Shown here piece by piece: positions 1 to 9,276 of a stretch of DNA of 64,000 nucleotides (the first letter of the stretch is position 1; each line of letters starts with the position of its first letter). The position numbers and the translations under genes are program-made. The notes beneath the pieces were generated by a model, which worked only from the letters and a program-made list of their open reading frames with translations, was not told where the DNA came from and did not search any database. Source of the DNA: an uncultured Flavihumibacter sp. (GTDB lineage Bacteria; Bacteroidota; Bacteroidia; Chitinophagales; Chitinophagaceae); assembly GCA_902168105.1 (NCBI GenBank), contig CABHOY010000041.1:372001-436000 (forward strand), given 5' to 3'.

Positions 1-513
1 CTCATTCTTCAAAAATAAAGGAAAGACGGAAGCTTCCTTATCGTCCACCACTTCTTTGCAAAAGATAAGCTCTAATTCTTTTGTATCTACCTTATCCGTA
101 CGAAGAAAAAGTGTATAATCATCTTTCTTTCCAAGACCGCTTATTTGCAATTCCTCCTCGATGACAATTCCCTGATTTAAGGTAATACCGTAGTAGTAAG
201 GAACATCTTCCTTAATAAACTCTACGCCCAGATATACATCTTTATTGCGACTATCTCTATCAAATTTGAAAGTCCCTGTATAAAAGTCAATTGGTAATTT
301 GCCTGATTCAACGAACACGGTCAGAAGTGCCAAAGCCTTGATAAGATTGCTTTTACCAGCCCCATTAGCACCGTACATTGCATTTAGTTTAAGAACTCCT
401 ATGTCACCGTCATACACATGATAAGGCATTCGATTGAAACGGCCGGGTAACATATTAAACTCGGTCAATTCCTTAAAGGAAAATAGGTTTTTAACAAGAA
501 ATCTTACGAGCAT
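1..513 (-). CDS. AAA-family ATPase, N-terminal part (runs off window)
   Basis: The open frame reads leftwards from an ATG at 513 to the window edge without a stop, giving 171 residues. It begins like the COG1106/AAA15 family, with a short beta strand and a 'FLVKNLFSFKE' type start, followed by a clear Walker A motif GANGAGKSN at about residues 49-57. This family binds and hydrolyses ATP, and its members are often found in defence or abortive-infection gene pairs. The Walker B and signature regions lie outside the window, so the exact subfamily and any partner gene cannot be seen. Confidence 0.8.
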   Translation of the reverse strand, partial: MLVRFLVKNLFSFKELTEFNMLPGRFNRMPYHVYDGDIGVLKLNAMYGANGAGKSNLIKALALLTVFVESGKLPIDFYTGTFKFDRDSRNKDVYLGVEFIKEDVPYYYGITLNQGIVIEEELQISGLGKKDDYTLFLRTDKVDTKELELIFCKEVVDDKEASVFPLFLKNE

Positions 514-653
514 CCCGTGATATTTTCACACAAAATAGCATTTTTTAGCCAATGATCTGTAACAAACCAGTAACAGAACATCATTAGACGTGAAAAAGTA
601 ACTCAATCCTTTAAATTCACCATGTAGGCTGTATATTAGAAAGATATTCCTTC

Positions 654-1361
654 TTAACTTCCATAAGCCGCAAACGCTTCCAGGTACTTATTGATAAATT
701 CTTCCTTCCGTTTCAGCCGATATTGCATAATAAAACGGGGATGCTCCAGCGGTACGATCGTTTCAAAGAAGCGTTCCTTTTCGTTCAGCTGTTTCAAAAA
801 GGCAGCATTCTTTCCTGTACCAAAACAATAACAAACACGGGTATCTATTCCAAATTCCAGCTGCTCGCGGATGCTTGTCACCATAAAGTCGTACACAGCA
901 TTGGTCAGCGCCTTACTATCGTAATAGTTATAATTGATCTCTGAGCCATCCGGTTGTACGGAGGTGAATCCCAGTGGCGAAACAGACGCGAAATAGAAGT
1001 CATTGTAAAAGGCCGTAGCGCCTCCATAAGCACTGATCACATCATAAACGTACACCGATGAAGGCTCGTGCGTTTTCAACCCTTCAATACTGATCCCAAC
1101 TACTTCCGTCAGCCTTTTGGTATCGGTAAAAGGGATACCGGTCGCACCGGACCCTAATCTGCCGGGATTAATACCCATGATCATTCTTCGTTGATGATGA
1201 TCGCTGTAATACTTACGGTAGAATTGCTGCATGATATCCATTACCTGTGGCTGTTCACGAAACGGGTTCATGATCCGGATGCCCGGGGGGAGCGAGCCTG
1301 TATAATGCAGGTTACTGTTGAATTCTATGACGTGGTCGGCGAAAGTCTTCTTTTTCTTCAT
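654..1361 (-). CDS. SMUG2-type uracil-DNA glycosylase family protein (DUF4918)
   Basis: A 235-residue protein of the uracil-DNA glycosylase superfamily, SMUG2/DUF4918 branch. It is expected to remove uracil or related damaged bases from DNA. The diagnostic motif GINPGRLGSGATGIPFTD lies near residues 62-80, and the HPRF motif near residue 207 fits the second conserved active-site loop. Length is normal for the family and the ATG at 1361 gives a lysine-rich start. A 7-of-8 match to the -7 promoter box lies about 20 bp upstream. It stands alone, reading away from the TetR remnant. Confidence 0.85.
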   Translation of the reverse strand: MKKKKTFADHVIEFNSNLHYTGSLPPGIRIMNPFREQPQVMDIMQQFYRKYYSDHHQRRMIMGINPGRLGSGATGIPFTDTKRLTEVVGISIEGLKTHEPSSVYVYDVISAYGGATAFYNDFYFASVSPLGFTSVQPDGSEINYNYYDSKALTNAVYDFMVTSIREQLEFGIDTRVCYCFGTGKNAAFLKQLNEKERFFETIVPLEHPRFIMQYRLKRKEEFINKYLEAFAAYGS

Positions 1362-1399
1362 GATGGGATTTGGCCTGTAAAGATATATTTAAATGTTAC

Positions 1400-1692
1400 T
1401 CATAACAGCTGCGCATCAATCTCCTGTTTCAGTAAATTGATCAGCAACAACATCTGGCTGTTATCCTGCGCGATCCTTGATACAAGGATGCCGCCTTCAA
1501 GCATGGCAAAAGCTTTTACCACAAAAGCATGGATATCCCAATCGCGCTTAAATTCACCATCGTCGATGCCCTTTTGCAGTAAGGCTTTCATGAACGCCTG
1601 TATATCGCCGATAGCCTTGTTCACTATGTCCCTGATAACCGGACTTGTATCGTCGGCTTCCATGCCGAAGTTCAGAATAGGGCAACCTATTC
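1400..1692 (-). pseudogene. TetR/AcrR regulator, C-terminal remnant
   Basis: Only the ligand-binding C-terminal half of a TetR-family repressor remains. It contains the GCPILNFGMEADD segment typical of the YxaF/LmrA-like C-terminal domain and runs to a normal stop at 1400. The DNA-binding N-terminal helix-turn-helix is missing. The frame stays open to an ATG at 1714, but the residues before GCPI (from about 1692 upward) read through DNA that belongs to the opposing hydrolase fragment, so this is not an authentic start. The protein, if made, could not bind DNA in the usual way. Confidence 0.75.
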
Positions 1693-1890
1693 CCGATCGG
1701 CGATCAGTTGACAATGGGGCCCGAAGAGGCTATTGAAGCAGCAAAGCTTGTTGATGTGAACACCGAATTTGGCGTACATTACGATACTTTTGATATAATC
1801 AGGATTGATAAAGCACACACCATACAGACATTTAAGAAAGCAGGGGTGACGTTACACCTGGCGGGCATCGGAGACACAATAACTATCTGA
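1690..1890 (+). pseudogene. UPF0173-type metallo-hydrolase (MBL fold), C-terminal remnant
   Basis: The frame reads PIGDQLTMGPEEAIEAAKLV and then VHYDTF, which is the C-terminal signature of UPF0173 beta-lactamase-fold hydrolases. The conserved PIGD..TMGP motif and the late metal-ligand histidine (VHYDTF) are present, but the roughly 150 N-terminal residues with the HxHxDH zinc motif are absent. Homology starts abruptly near 1693, exactly where the TetR remnant on the other strand also breaks off. A hairpin at 1900-1917 follows the stop. Confidence 0.75.
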
Positions 1891-1899
1891 CTTACATAA

Positions 1900-1917
1900 G
1901 GCGGGCATTGTCCCGCC
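1900..1917 (+). terminator. Hairpin after the hydrolase remnant
   Basis: GGCGGG and CCCGCC pair across a 6-nt loop, 10 nt after the hydrolase stop. No strong T-run follows directly; a short TTTT lies about 9 nt further on. It is probably the original terminator of the truncated gene. Confidence 0.5.
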
Positions 1918-1993
1918 TCCCGCAGCTTTTAACGGCACTATACCTGGATAAAGGCACATATGAGATGGTTGTATACAAATAATACACGCAGGC

Positions 1994-2557
1994 TCATTTC
2001 TTCACCGGTTTTCCAGGTTTAGTCAGCTGGGGCCTAGATGGTTTCAATAACTCAAAGGATTGCGCTATCTGGTGGAACAAGTCCCGTGATTCCTCCAAAC
2101 GGGAGAACCTGGTTATACCGGTTATCATATACACCATACTTTTCCGGTACACGACAAAATAGCTTCCGCATAATGTATCGTTCATATTGGGCAGCTCATG
2201 CATATCTTCAAACCAGCGCATTTTTTCTCCATTCACCCAATAAGTCCCGGTGTCTTTAACGGTCTCCAGGCGATTCTTTTTTGTCATTCTTTGCAGCAGT
2301 GACAATGCACTGTCGACATTCAGACCAGGATGTCTGAAGATAGCCACGTTGAAATTATCAGGAACACGCTTTTCATCCATACTGCTTACATTCACGCCTG
2401 CTATTTTCATGGATGGGCTGTCGGGAGTAGCCTGATACTTCCAGGTTTCCGGTACACTTATAGAAAAATTGCTGACAGTATCCTTGTAGATGTAAAATGA
2501 CTGTGCTTTAATTGACATCTGCCATAGCAGGCAGCAAACGAGCAGCAAATACTTCAT
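1994..2557 (-). CDS. Secreted protein of unknown function
   Basis: A 187-residue protein. The ATG at 2557 is chosen because it begins with a signal peptide (MKYLLLVCCLLWQMSIKAQ) ending at an AQ cleavage site. The longer frame upstream to 2647 lacks secretion features. The mature part begins 'SFYIYKDTVSNFSISVPETW', resembling PsbP-like or DUF1795-like lipocalin folds, but the family is not certain. It is probably periplasmic or surface-exposed. A lysine/proline-rich tail ends the protein. Its start is 132 bp from the divergent TPR gene. Confidence 0.7.
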   Translation of the reverse strand: MKYLLLVCCLLWQMSIKAQSFYIYKDTVSNFSISVPETWKYQATPDSPSMKIAGVNVSSMDEKRVPDNFNVAIFRHPGLNVDSALSLLQRMTKKNRLETVKDTGTYWVNGEKMRWFEDMHELPNMNDTLCGSYFVVYRKSMVYMITGITRFSRLEESRDLFHQIAQSFELLKPSRPQLTKPGKPVKK

Positions 2558-2689
2558 AGAATAGATTAATTCCACCAGCGAAGGTATAAAATGAAAAGCA
2601 GTACCGGAAATCATCATCGCCCTCCCGGACAACCTGTGTAAGCCCACAGTTGCAGGGATTATCGTAACTTAATAGTAAAATCGGTCGCC

Positions 2690-4426
2690 ATGAGAAAGCA
2701 TCTTTTACTGGTGATACCAGCCTGTTCCTTGCTGGCATTATTCTCCTTCCGGCTCCTCACCGATCAAAAGAATAAAACAGCTGTGCTGTCCGTGCCTGCA
2801 GCGGGCGACAGGGACTTCATAGCCTGCGCTCCCCCTGCCGGAAAAACAGTCCGGACGGATGTAAACGGAAAGTTTGCGCCTGTGTTTCCGGGATGGGGCG
2901 CTTATCATTACGGTATACATACCTCCAGCGACAGCGCCCAGTTCTATTTTGACCAGGGCCTGAACCTGTATTACAGCTATCACCTCACAGAAGCCCTTGC
3001 TTCGTTCAAAGAGGCGGCCAGGTATGATACATCCTGTGTGATGGCCTACTGGGGACAGGCGTTGGCGATGGGGCCTTACTATAACAGTTACTATTATGAA
3101 ATGCCGGTTACCATATTTCCTGTACTGGAAAAAATGAAACAGGCAATCCCAGGGACAGAAAAGGAAAAAGACCTTGTAAAGGCGATGAATGAAAGATATT
3201 CCGCCGACACAACTGACAGCAAACGCACTGAATTAAACCGCGCCTATGCCCGGTCGCTGGCCACTCTGATAAAAAAACATCCTGCTGACGCGGATATAAA
3301 AGCGCTGTATATAGATGCTGTGATGCTGGAACACACCTGGGACTTCTGGCAGAGCGATGGTACGCCCAAAGCATGGACGCCTGAACTGGTCGCCTATTGC
3401 GATGAGATACTGAAAGAACATCCTAACCACCCTGCTGCATTACATTACCAGATCCACCTGGTGGAAGCGTCCCGGCATCCGGAGAAAGCATTAGCGTCTG
3501 CGGATAAGCTGAAGGATGCGTTGCCCGGCGTACCCCATATGGTGCATATGTCCAGTCACATGTACCAGCGTAATGGTTTGTATGCGAAAGGTGTTGAAAT
3601 AAACGAAGACGCCTCTTCGTTACTCATCCACTACGATTCTTTAGCCTCCCATCTGAACCTGGGCATATTTGGCCTCACGCATTACGACGCCGTTGGTGCT
3701 TTCTGTGCAATGAATGCAAACATGTATGAGAAAGGCAGGGAAATGTCCGGTCACCTTCACGACATATTATCAACAAACTACAAATCACGTCTTTCCAATA
3801 CTTTTTTTCAGTACCTCTACATGATGCCTATGTTTAATGCTATCAGGTCAGGCAAATGGAATGAGGTCCTTGCAATGCCGGCACCGGATAAAGCTCTTCG
3901 CTATGCCAGGTTGCTTGATCATTTCGGGAAAGGGCTTGCTTCCCTGCGGAAAGCTGATACAATAGCTGCCATCCATCACTTAGGTCAGTTACAGGAATTA
4001 ATGGATGATAAATCCCTGGCTATCAGAAACCTTCCTTTTAATACGGCCATAGAACCCGCAAAAATTGCCGAAGCTATATTGGCTGGCGAGCTTCTTTTGG
4101 CGCATGGCAAGCTGGAAGCAGGTATTCAGTCCCTGGAAAATGCTGTGTCGTTAGAGGACAATATGGTTTACCGTGAACCTAAAGAATGGCCGATCCCTGC
4201 ACGTCATTTTCTCGGTGCAAGCCTGATAAAGCTCAACAAAGCAGTTGAGGCGGCGCAGGTATACCGGGATGATCTCGTACGAAATCCAGGCAATGGATGG
4301 GCACTTCTCGGGCTATATCAAAGCCTTTCCATGCAGCATAAAGGCAGGGAGGCAGACAAATACAGGGAATCATTTAAGCTGGCTTTTGCTACTGCGGATG
4401 AACAACCGCCTGCATCTGCGTACTGA
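2690..4426 (+). CDS. Tetratricopeptide-repeat protein, exported
   Basis: A 578-residue protein starting with a hydrophobic signal or anchor (residues 4-22). TPR-like helix pairs begin near residue 85 (QFYFDQGLNLYYSYH..ALASFKEAARYD) and recur to the C-terminus (AQVYRDDLVRNPGNGWAL). The central motifs HYQIHLVEAS and PHMVHMSSHMYQRNGLY are characteristic of a conserved family of exported TPR proteins with many His and Met residues. Their function is not established; a metal-related or scaffold role is only a guess. It stands alone upstream of a serine hydrolase, with 171 bp between them. Confidence 0.75.
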   Translation: MRKHLLLVIPACSLLALFSFRLLTDQKNKTAVLSVPAAGDRDFIACAPPAGKTVRTDVNGKFAPVFPGWGAYHYGIHTSSDSAQFYFDQGLNLYYSYHLTEALASFKEAARYDTSCVMAYWGQALAMGPYYNSYYYEMPVTIFPVLEKMKQAIPGTEKEKDLVKAMNERYSADTTDSKRTELNRAYARSLATLIKKHPADADIKALYIDAVMLEHTWDFWQSDGTPKAWTPELVAYCDEILKEHPNHPAALHYQIHLVEASRHPEKALASADKLKDALPGVPHMVHMSSHMYQRNGLYAKGVEINEDASSLLIHYDSLASHLNLGIFGLTHYDAVGAFCAMNANMYEKGREMSGHLHDILSTNYKSRLSNTFFQYLYMMPMFNAIRSGKWNEVLAMPAPDKALRYARLLDHFGKGLASLRKADTIAAIHHLGQLQELMDDKSLAIRNLPFNTAIEPAKIAEAILAGELLLAHGKLEAGIQSLENAVSLEDNMVYREPKEWPIPARHFLGASLIKLNKAVEAAQVYRDDLVRNPGNGWALLGLYQSLSMQHKGREADKYRESFKLAFATADEQPPASAY

Positions 4427-4597
4427 CATATGCCTGTGTACCACTAACTATTTTCTTCCAAATTTCCATGTTGCTTTTATTTTATACGAGGCGACGAAGC
4501 TATTTTCCAATGGCGTACATTTACTATGCGTCGCGCGCATCAATGCCCGACAGCTTCCACCAGTTATGTTCAACCTTTAATACCCACAATTCATCTA

Positions 4598-5731
4598 ATG
4601 AAAAATCTAATCACGCCATTACTATTTATGCTGATCGCATCCACTACCTTTGCCCAACAGCGTACAGCTGAAGACAGCAAACCCGCACAGCTGGCAGATG
4701 GCATTCCGACAGCCACATTGAAAGCCGAAAAGCTGGATGCTGATAAGATCAGGGCACTGGCTGCTGAGATTGAGAAGAACACTTTCCCTAATATTCACAG
4801 CCTGCTGATCAGCCGTCACAACAAGCTCGTATATGAACATTACTGGCGGGGTGAAGATCAGTACTGGGGCAATCCCATAGGTGTGGTCCCTCACGAAAGG
4901 GACAGCCTGCACGACATCAGAAGCATCTCCAAGAGTATTGTTTCCGCCTGCATCGGGATCGCCATACAACAGGGAAAAATCAAAAGCGTTGACCAGAAGG
5001 TCCTCAGTTTCTTTTCCTCTTATTCCGCCCAGGATACCGGCCTTAAATCGATGCTCACGATCGAACATCTGCTCACGATGAGCTCCGGTATTGTATGGAA
5101 TGAAGAAGTCCCTTACGACAATCCTGAAAACAGTGAAATAAGAATGATCTTCAGCCCGGATCCTGTGGGATATGTGCTTAGTCAGCCGATGGAAGCGCCT
5201 CCCGGAGAGAAATGGAAATACAATGGTGGAACAACGCAGCTGTTGGCAGCGATCCTTCAACTAAGCACCGGCTTATCTGTCGACAAATTCGCCGCGGCGT
5301 ACCTGTTCAAGCCCCTGGGCATTACCGCCTTTGAATGGCTGAAATATCCGGGCACGACTATGCCTGCAGCTGCATCGGGATTACGTTTACGGTCCAGGGA
5401 CCTGTTAAAGTTCGGCCTGTTATATAGTAATAACGGTGTATGGAAAGGGCGTCAGATCGTACCTGCACAATGGGTAAAAGACTCTTTTAAGTCGCACGTA
5501 AAACAGGGCGATCATGGCGCTTACGGCTACCAGTTCTGGATATGGGATGATAAGATCAACGACAAACCTGTACGCGTCGTGAACTGTGTTGGTAATGGCG
5601 ATCAGCGGATCATTTTTTTCAAGGAAAATGACCTCGTTGTAGTTATCACTGCCGGCAATTATAATAAATGGCAGATCAAAAAAAATAGTGCAGCCATGAT
5701 GAGGGAGTATATCGGCCCATCAGCGGAGTGA
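4598..5731 (+). CDS. Serine hydrolase, class C beta-lactamase family
   Basis: A 377-residue exported hydrolase. The ATG at 4598 is chosen because it begins a signal peptide (MKNLITPLLFMLIASTTFAQ); upstream in-frame starts lack it. The catalytic SxxK tetrad is SISK at residues 109-112 and the YxN-equivalent motif appears as YNGG. The family covers beta-lactamases, D-aminopeptidases and esterases, so the substrate cannot be named. The stop overlaps the convergent VOC gene by 12 bp. Confidence 0.85.
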   Translation: MKNLITPLLFMLIASTTFAQQRTAEDSKPAQLADGIPTATLKAEKLDADKIRALAAEIEKNTFPNIHSLLISRHNKLVYEHYWRGEDQYWGNPIGVVPHERDSLHDIRSISKSIVSACIGIAIQQGKIKSVDQKVLSFFSSYSAQDTGLKSMLTIEHLLTMSSGIVWNEEVPYDNPENSEIRMIFSPDPVGYVLSQPMEAPPGEKWKYNGGTTQLLAAILQLSTGLSVDKFAAAYLFKPLGITAFEWLKYPGTTMPAAASGLRLRSRDLLKFGLLYSNNGVWKGRQIVPAQWVKDSFKSHVKQGDHGAYGYQFWIWDDKINDKPVRVVNCVGNGDQRIIFFKENDLVVVITAGNYNKWQIKKNSAAMMREYIGPSAE

Positions 5732-6097
5732 AAATTCTCCGAAGTGCCAGAGTATGCCTGACGGATCGTGCACGAAACATTCCTTTCCCCAGTCTTCCGT
5801 CCGGATCGGCGTAAGTTTCACACCTTCATATTTAGCCGTCAGATCCAGCGCCACCAGTTCTTTCCAGAAGCGCTCTACGTCTTCGACCTCTAAAAAGATC
5901 ATAGAATTATCTATCCAATCCTGCGCGTAGGCGTCCTGTAAGTAGAATGCCAATGTTCCGGTTTTGAAAACAGACATATTGTGCGACAATACACTTTCTT
6001 CGAAACCCAGGTCCCGGTAAAAACTGCGGGATGTTTTAAAATCCTTCGCGCCGATGAATGGCCGGATAGATACAGCTTTATGTTCCATGGTTTTCAT
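5720..6097 (-). CDS. VOC-fold protein (glyoxalase/bleomycin-resistance superfamily)
   Basis: A 125-residue single-copy vicinal-oxygen-chelate domain. It shows the IRPFIGAKDFKTSRSFYRDLGF opening in two halves and a C-terminal CFVHDPSGILWHF with the expected metal-ligand region. An alternative start at residue 4 (MEHKA) is equally possible. Members include glyoxalases, dioxygenases and antibiotic-sequestering proteins; nothing here picks one. The 3' end overlaps the convergent serine hydrolase by 12 bp. Confidence 0.8.
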   Translation of the reverse strand: MKTMEHKAVSIRPFIGAKDFKTSRSFYRDLGFEESVLSHNMSVFKTGTLAFYLQDAYAQDWIDNSMIFLEVEDVERFWKELVALDLTAKYEGVKLTPIRTEDWGKECFVHDPSGILWHFGEFSLR

Positions 6098-6130
6098 TTT
6101 TAGTAATTGCCGATAATGGCGGTACTAAAG

Positions 6131-6170
6131 ATATCATAAAGCCCGGACAAATCTCCGGGCTTTATGATAT
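6131..6170 (-). terminator. Perfect 16-bp stem hairpin between two minus-strand genes
   Basis: The 16-base arms at 6131-6146 and 6155-6170 pair perfectly across an 8-nt loop. They sit between the stop of the beta-helix lipoprotein gene (6201) and the VOC gene start (6097). The stem is rich in GC at its tip and AT at its base, like an intrinsic terminator of the upstream minus-strand gene. Confidence 0.7.
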
Positions 6171-6200
6171 TCATGAAATTTTCACCATCGGATGAACATA

Positions 6201-7589
6201 TTATTTCTTCCTGTAGCCAGCGGTTCCCATTGTAGATCCTGACAGTGGTTGATAATAAACAGCATCTGCCTTTGACAACAGCCATGTCGGATATTTTTTA
6301 TTCGCCAGTGTACCTGTGCCTTCTACTGCAACAGCGCCGTTTTCTACATAAATGTAATTTTTCGGGTAGATGGTAGCCGCAGCATTGAGTGGGCGGATAA
6401 ACGCATTCGCATTGATGATCTGAGCACTGTTCATACCTGTACTGCCATTCAGACGGAGGCTGTTGCCCATGGTAACAGCAATGGTGTTGTTTGTGAACCG
6501 CACAACCGCATTGGCTGTACCTCTCAGGCTCACACCATCCAGCTGATTACCCCTGAACAGGTTATTGTTCATGATATGGGTAGCGCCGTTTTCGCCGGAA
6601 CCATAGAACTGCAGCATCTCGCCCCAGCCGTCATGCACATAGTTATCGTGTGTATTTGTGTTGGTAGTGCGTCCACCGATCAGGATACCTCCGTTATGTG
6701 AACTATTCTTCTGCATGCCCCAGTTGGTCACTTCATTGTTATAAACCTCCATCTGATCGGCGGCAGCGGTCTGAATACCATCCAGCCCAATGTTCTGCAC
6801 TTTGTTGTTGTAGATCTTCACATTTCTCCAGATGATCGGCTGCACGTACTGGTGTCCGCCTGCCATTCCTGATGTCGCCCCATAGTAAGGCACATTGGAG
6901 GTCAGGTCCCAGTAAGTAGCAGTATGTCCGATATACATCGCTTCATTAGTTGTACTCCTGATCACCAGATCATGTATTTTCAGATTCATCATAGTGGTGT
7001 TTGGATATACCGTTGTGGCATCACCTTTTACAGGATCAGTTTTCGCTACGATACCGTTTCCACCGTTTTGAATAGTAAGATTGGATACTTCGATATTGTC
7101 AGTCTTGTTGCCCAGTTGCAGGTCATAATAAGAAGCCTTCGCAGCCTGCGTAGAGCCACTGATAACAATGCTGGATGTTCCTGATTGTCCGCCGAAACGG
7201 ATATAATGGCAGTTCCAGAAAACACATGCCACACCGTATGCACCACCGTTCCATGCGGGATTACCGATAGTGACGGTCGTTCCTGTCAGATTACGCACAG
7301 TAATAGGCGCAGACGCGCTACCACTTAAATTAGTAACCTGGATCACTTTGAAATTACCTTTCAGATTGATGATGTCTCCGGGCTGGTAAGTTTTGCTGGA
7401 GTTGTCAATAACCAAGCGGCCATTAACGTCAGGAACAAGCGTGAATTGTCTTCCTGTGGCAGTAGCAGTGACAGCCACATTGTCAGCAGTTAATTTTTCC
7501 TGTAAAGCGTCTTCTTTTTTGCAGCTGGCAGCGAGTAAAAGCACAGCTACGCCAATCATTGATTGGACAATGTGTTTACGATTCTTCAT
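6201..7589 (-). CDS. Right-handed beta-helix lipoprotein (pectate-lyase-like fold)
   Basis: A 462-residue lipoprotein. The ATG at 7589 is chosen since it starts the signal sequence MKNRKHIVQSMIGVAVLL followed by the lipobox LAASC and KKED. From about residue 65 the protein is made of repeated short strands with N/T/G-rich turns (for example IRFGGQSGTSS, VSNLTIQNGGNG, DNYVHDGWGE), typical of parallel beta-helix carbohydrate-active or adhesion proteins. No clear lyase active site was recognised. It is divergent from the lipoprotein gene at 7695, with 105 bp between start codons. Confidence 0.8.
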   Translation of the reverse strand: MKNRKHIVQSMIGVAVLLLAASCKKEDALQEKLTADNVAVTATATGRQFTLVPDVNGRLVIDNSSKTYQPGDIINLKGNFKVIQVTNLSGSASAPITVRNLTGTTVTIGNPAWNGGAYGVACVFWNCHYIRFGGQSGTSSIVISGSTQAAKASYYDLQLGNKTDNIEVSNLTIQNGGNGIVAKTDPVKGDATTVYPNTTMMNLKIHDLVIRSTTNEAMYIGHTATYWDLTSNVPYYGATSGMAGGHQYVQPIIWRNVKIYNNKVQNIGLDGIQTAAADQMEVYNNEVTNWGMQKNSSHNGGILIGGRTTNTNTHDNYVHDGWGEMLQFYGSGENGATHIMNNNLFRGNQLDGVSLRGTANAVVRFTNNTIAVTMGNSLRLNGSTGMNSAQIINANAFIRPLNAAATIYPKNYIYVENGAVAVEGTGTLANKKYPTWLLSKADAVYYQPLSGSTMGTAGYRKK

Positions 7590-7694
7590 GTTAATGTTAT
7601 GGTTAAAATTCTGCCGCAAGATAGTAAACCGATGGGACTATTTTTCTATCTTACAAAAATTACTAAAAGGAGTACTAACAGAATCAACTATACG

Positions 7695-8930
7695 ATGAGA
7701 GCCTTTATTTATCTACCGTTTATCCTGAGTATATTCACTACTGTTGCGTGTTCACAGCACAAGGTCAATGACGAGAAAGAACTGGTAAAAGCTATCGATT
7801 CATTCTCCAAAAAAAATTTTGACAAGTGGTTAGAATTTGAGGAAATGACTGCTTCTCACATCGACAGCGGTGCTCCACAATTCGAATCCGTCCGCAATAA
7901 TTCTTTTGTTAAAACGTTCAGGATATTTACAGAGCAGCAGGCCATTCATTATGCAGCGGTGCGGTCTGCAAAATTCGCGCAATATGCCGCTCCTCCTGCT
8001 GCGCTGCTGGCGCTGAAATGGGATACAAGCGGCCAGCAATCGCCGGGTAGCACTATCAGCCATATGGATCTTTTTGCTGTGGTCTTCATTCGCACATTCG
8101 ATCCGTCAACGATCACGCAGATCACGAATTCGCTTGTAACGGCTGACATGTTTACAAATTTATCGCGGGATAAAATGTATGACTATTACAGCAAGAAGGA
8201 TTTGTTCGGTATGCGTATATATGCGCGTCCGCTTGACAATAATAAATGGCAGGTATGGGCGGCGGATCATTTCATGGCGCTTTCCTTCCGGTTTGATGCT
8301 GCAAACGGGATTGTCTCAGCAGTCAGTCACACGTACATGGACGATCCTGCATATGCAAAAATACACTGGCCGCCTTCTGTTGCGAAACCAGCCAATGAAA
8401 CGGAGCGTTTACGGGCGGATATCCTGACTAACATCTGGAACAGTTATCCGGCAAACGCAGTTGAGGGGGACAGCTATTATGCTTATAGGAAGATCCGCAA
8501 TGAACAGCTGACAAAATTTCATAACAGTCAGGTCGCGCGGTATAAGCCAGCACGGGAAGAACAGCTACGTTTGCTGGAGCCACCTCCTGCCGATTTGACA
8601 AATTACAAAGAGCTCACCACTGCAGAAGATAATTTACTGGAACACTCAGATAGTAGCTATAACGCAGCTACCCTACTCTATGCGGAACAATGGTCACAAA
8701 TACTTGCTATAGCAGCTGTTACTTATTACCAGATCAGCACAAAAACATTTGCTAAACGCGTACAGCGCAATGCTATATTAGGTTCGAAGACTTACGCGCG
8801 CCAGCTGAATGACAATGAATGGGAAATCCTGACGATCAGTGCGCGGGATGCCAACTCCTGCATCTGGAACATCAAGACCGGATATGCCCGGAATGGACGT
8901 TACTGGGTATCAAAAGAACCAGGAGCCTGA
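7695..8930 (+). CDS. Putative lipoprotein, unknown family
   Basis: A 411-residue protein. The ATG at 7695 starts a signal peptide ending FTTVACSQHK, a plausible though imperfect lipobox. The in-frame extension upstream to 7563 overlaps the divergent gene's signal region and is rejected. The mature part is rich in aromatic residues and has two similar segments (LFGMRIYARPLDNNKWQVWA and ..SKTYARQLNDNEWEILT), suggesting a repeated beta domain. I do not recognise the family. It is followed by the palindrome-bearing gap. Confidence 0.7.
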   Translation: MRAFIYLPFILSIFTTVACSQHKVNDEKELVKAIDSFSKKNFDKWLEFEEMTASHIDSGAPQFESVRNNSFVKTFRIFTEQQAIHYAAVRSAKFAQYAAPPAALLALKWDTSGQQSPGSTISHMDLFAVVFIRTFDPSTITQITNSLVTADMFTNLSRDKMYDYYSKKDLFGMRIYARPLDNNKWQVWAADHFMALSFRFDAANGIVSAVSHTYMDDPAYAKIHWPPSVAKPANETERLRADILTNIWNSYPANAVEGDSYYAYRKIRNEQLTKFHNSQVARYKPAREEQLRLLEPPPADLTNYKELTTAEDNLLEHSDSSYNAATLLYAEQWSQILAIAAVTYYQISTKTFAKRVQRNAILGSKTYARQLNDNEWEILTISARDANSCIWNIKTGYARNGRYWVSKEPGA

Positions 8931-8968
8931 TAAAAACAGGTCTCCGTTCAGTTACCAATAAACCGACA

Positions 8969-9078
8969 ATATCCGGTTATATACCGCTTAGATAACGCTC
9001 ATCCTACGTTAATCCTACGTTCATGAACGTAGGATTAACGTAGGATGAGCGTTATCTAAGCGGTATATAACCGGATAT
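8969..9078. repeat. 110-bp perfect palindrome (55-bp arms, no loop)
   Basis: The sequence is its own reverse complement about the centre 9023/9024 for 55 bases on each side; the symmetry fails at 8968/9079. Each arm divides into degenerate 11-nt units. Reading outward on the right arm after TG, these are AACGTAGGATT, AACGTAGGATG, AGCGTTATCTA, AGCGGTATATA and ACCGGATAT. It lies 38 bp after the stop of the lipoprotein gene. It could act as a very strong terminator, a protein-binding array or a recombination hotspot. Confidence 0.95.
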
Positions 9079-9115
9079 CAACAACGCCATCTTCCTGAAT
9101 TCCGGAAAAAGAGAT

Positions 9116-9215
9116 TTTCAGCCCGATTAAGGCAATAAAACAATTTAGACACTCTCCAGTCCACCCCAGGGAAATAAATCCAAAAAAAGGGCTATTTCAG
9201 GCCAATTACGGCAAT
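9116..9215 (+). repeat. Imperfect direct repeat between the two palindromes
   Basis: The 21-base segments starting at 9116 (TTTCAGCCCGATTAAGGCAAT) and at 9195 (TTTCAGGCCAATTACGGCAAT) match at most positions and lie 79 bp apart. They occupy the spacer between the two long inverted repeats, so the whole 8.97-9.37 kb block may be one element. No open reading frame of note lies between them. Confidence 0.6.
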
Positions 9216-9276
9216 TGTTTATTGGGCCAGTTAAACACGGATACACCGGGGCTATTCTTTTGATCTATCCTTCATT

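Noticed and set aside
1900..1985. Short protein-like tail (LTALYLDKGTYEMVVYK) after the hydrolase remnant
   Set aside because: Only about 20 codons, and a second frame through the same DNA looks equally protein-like, so no assignment can be supported.
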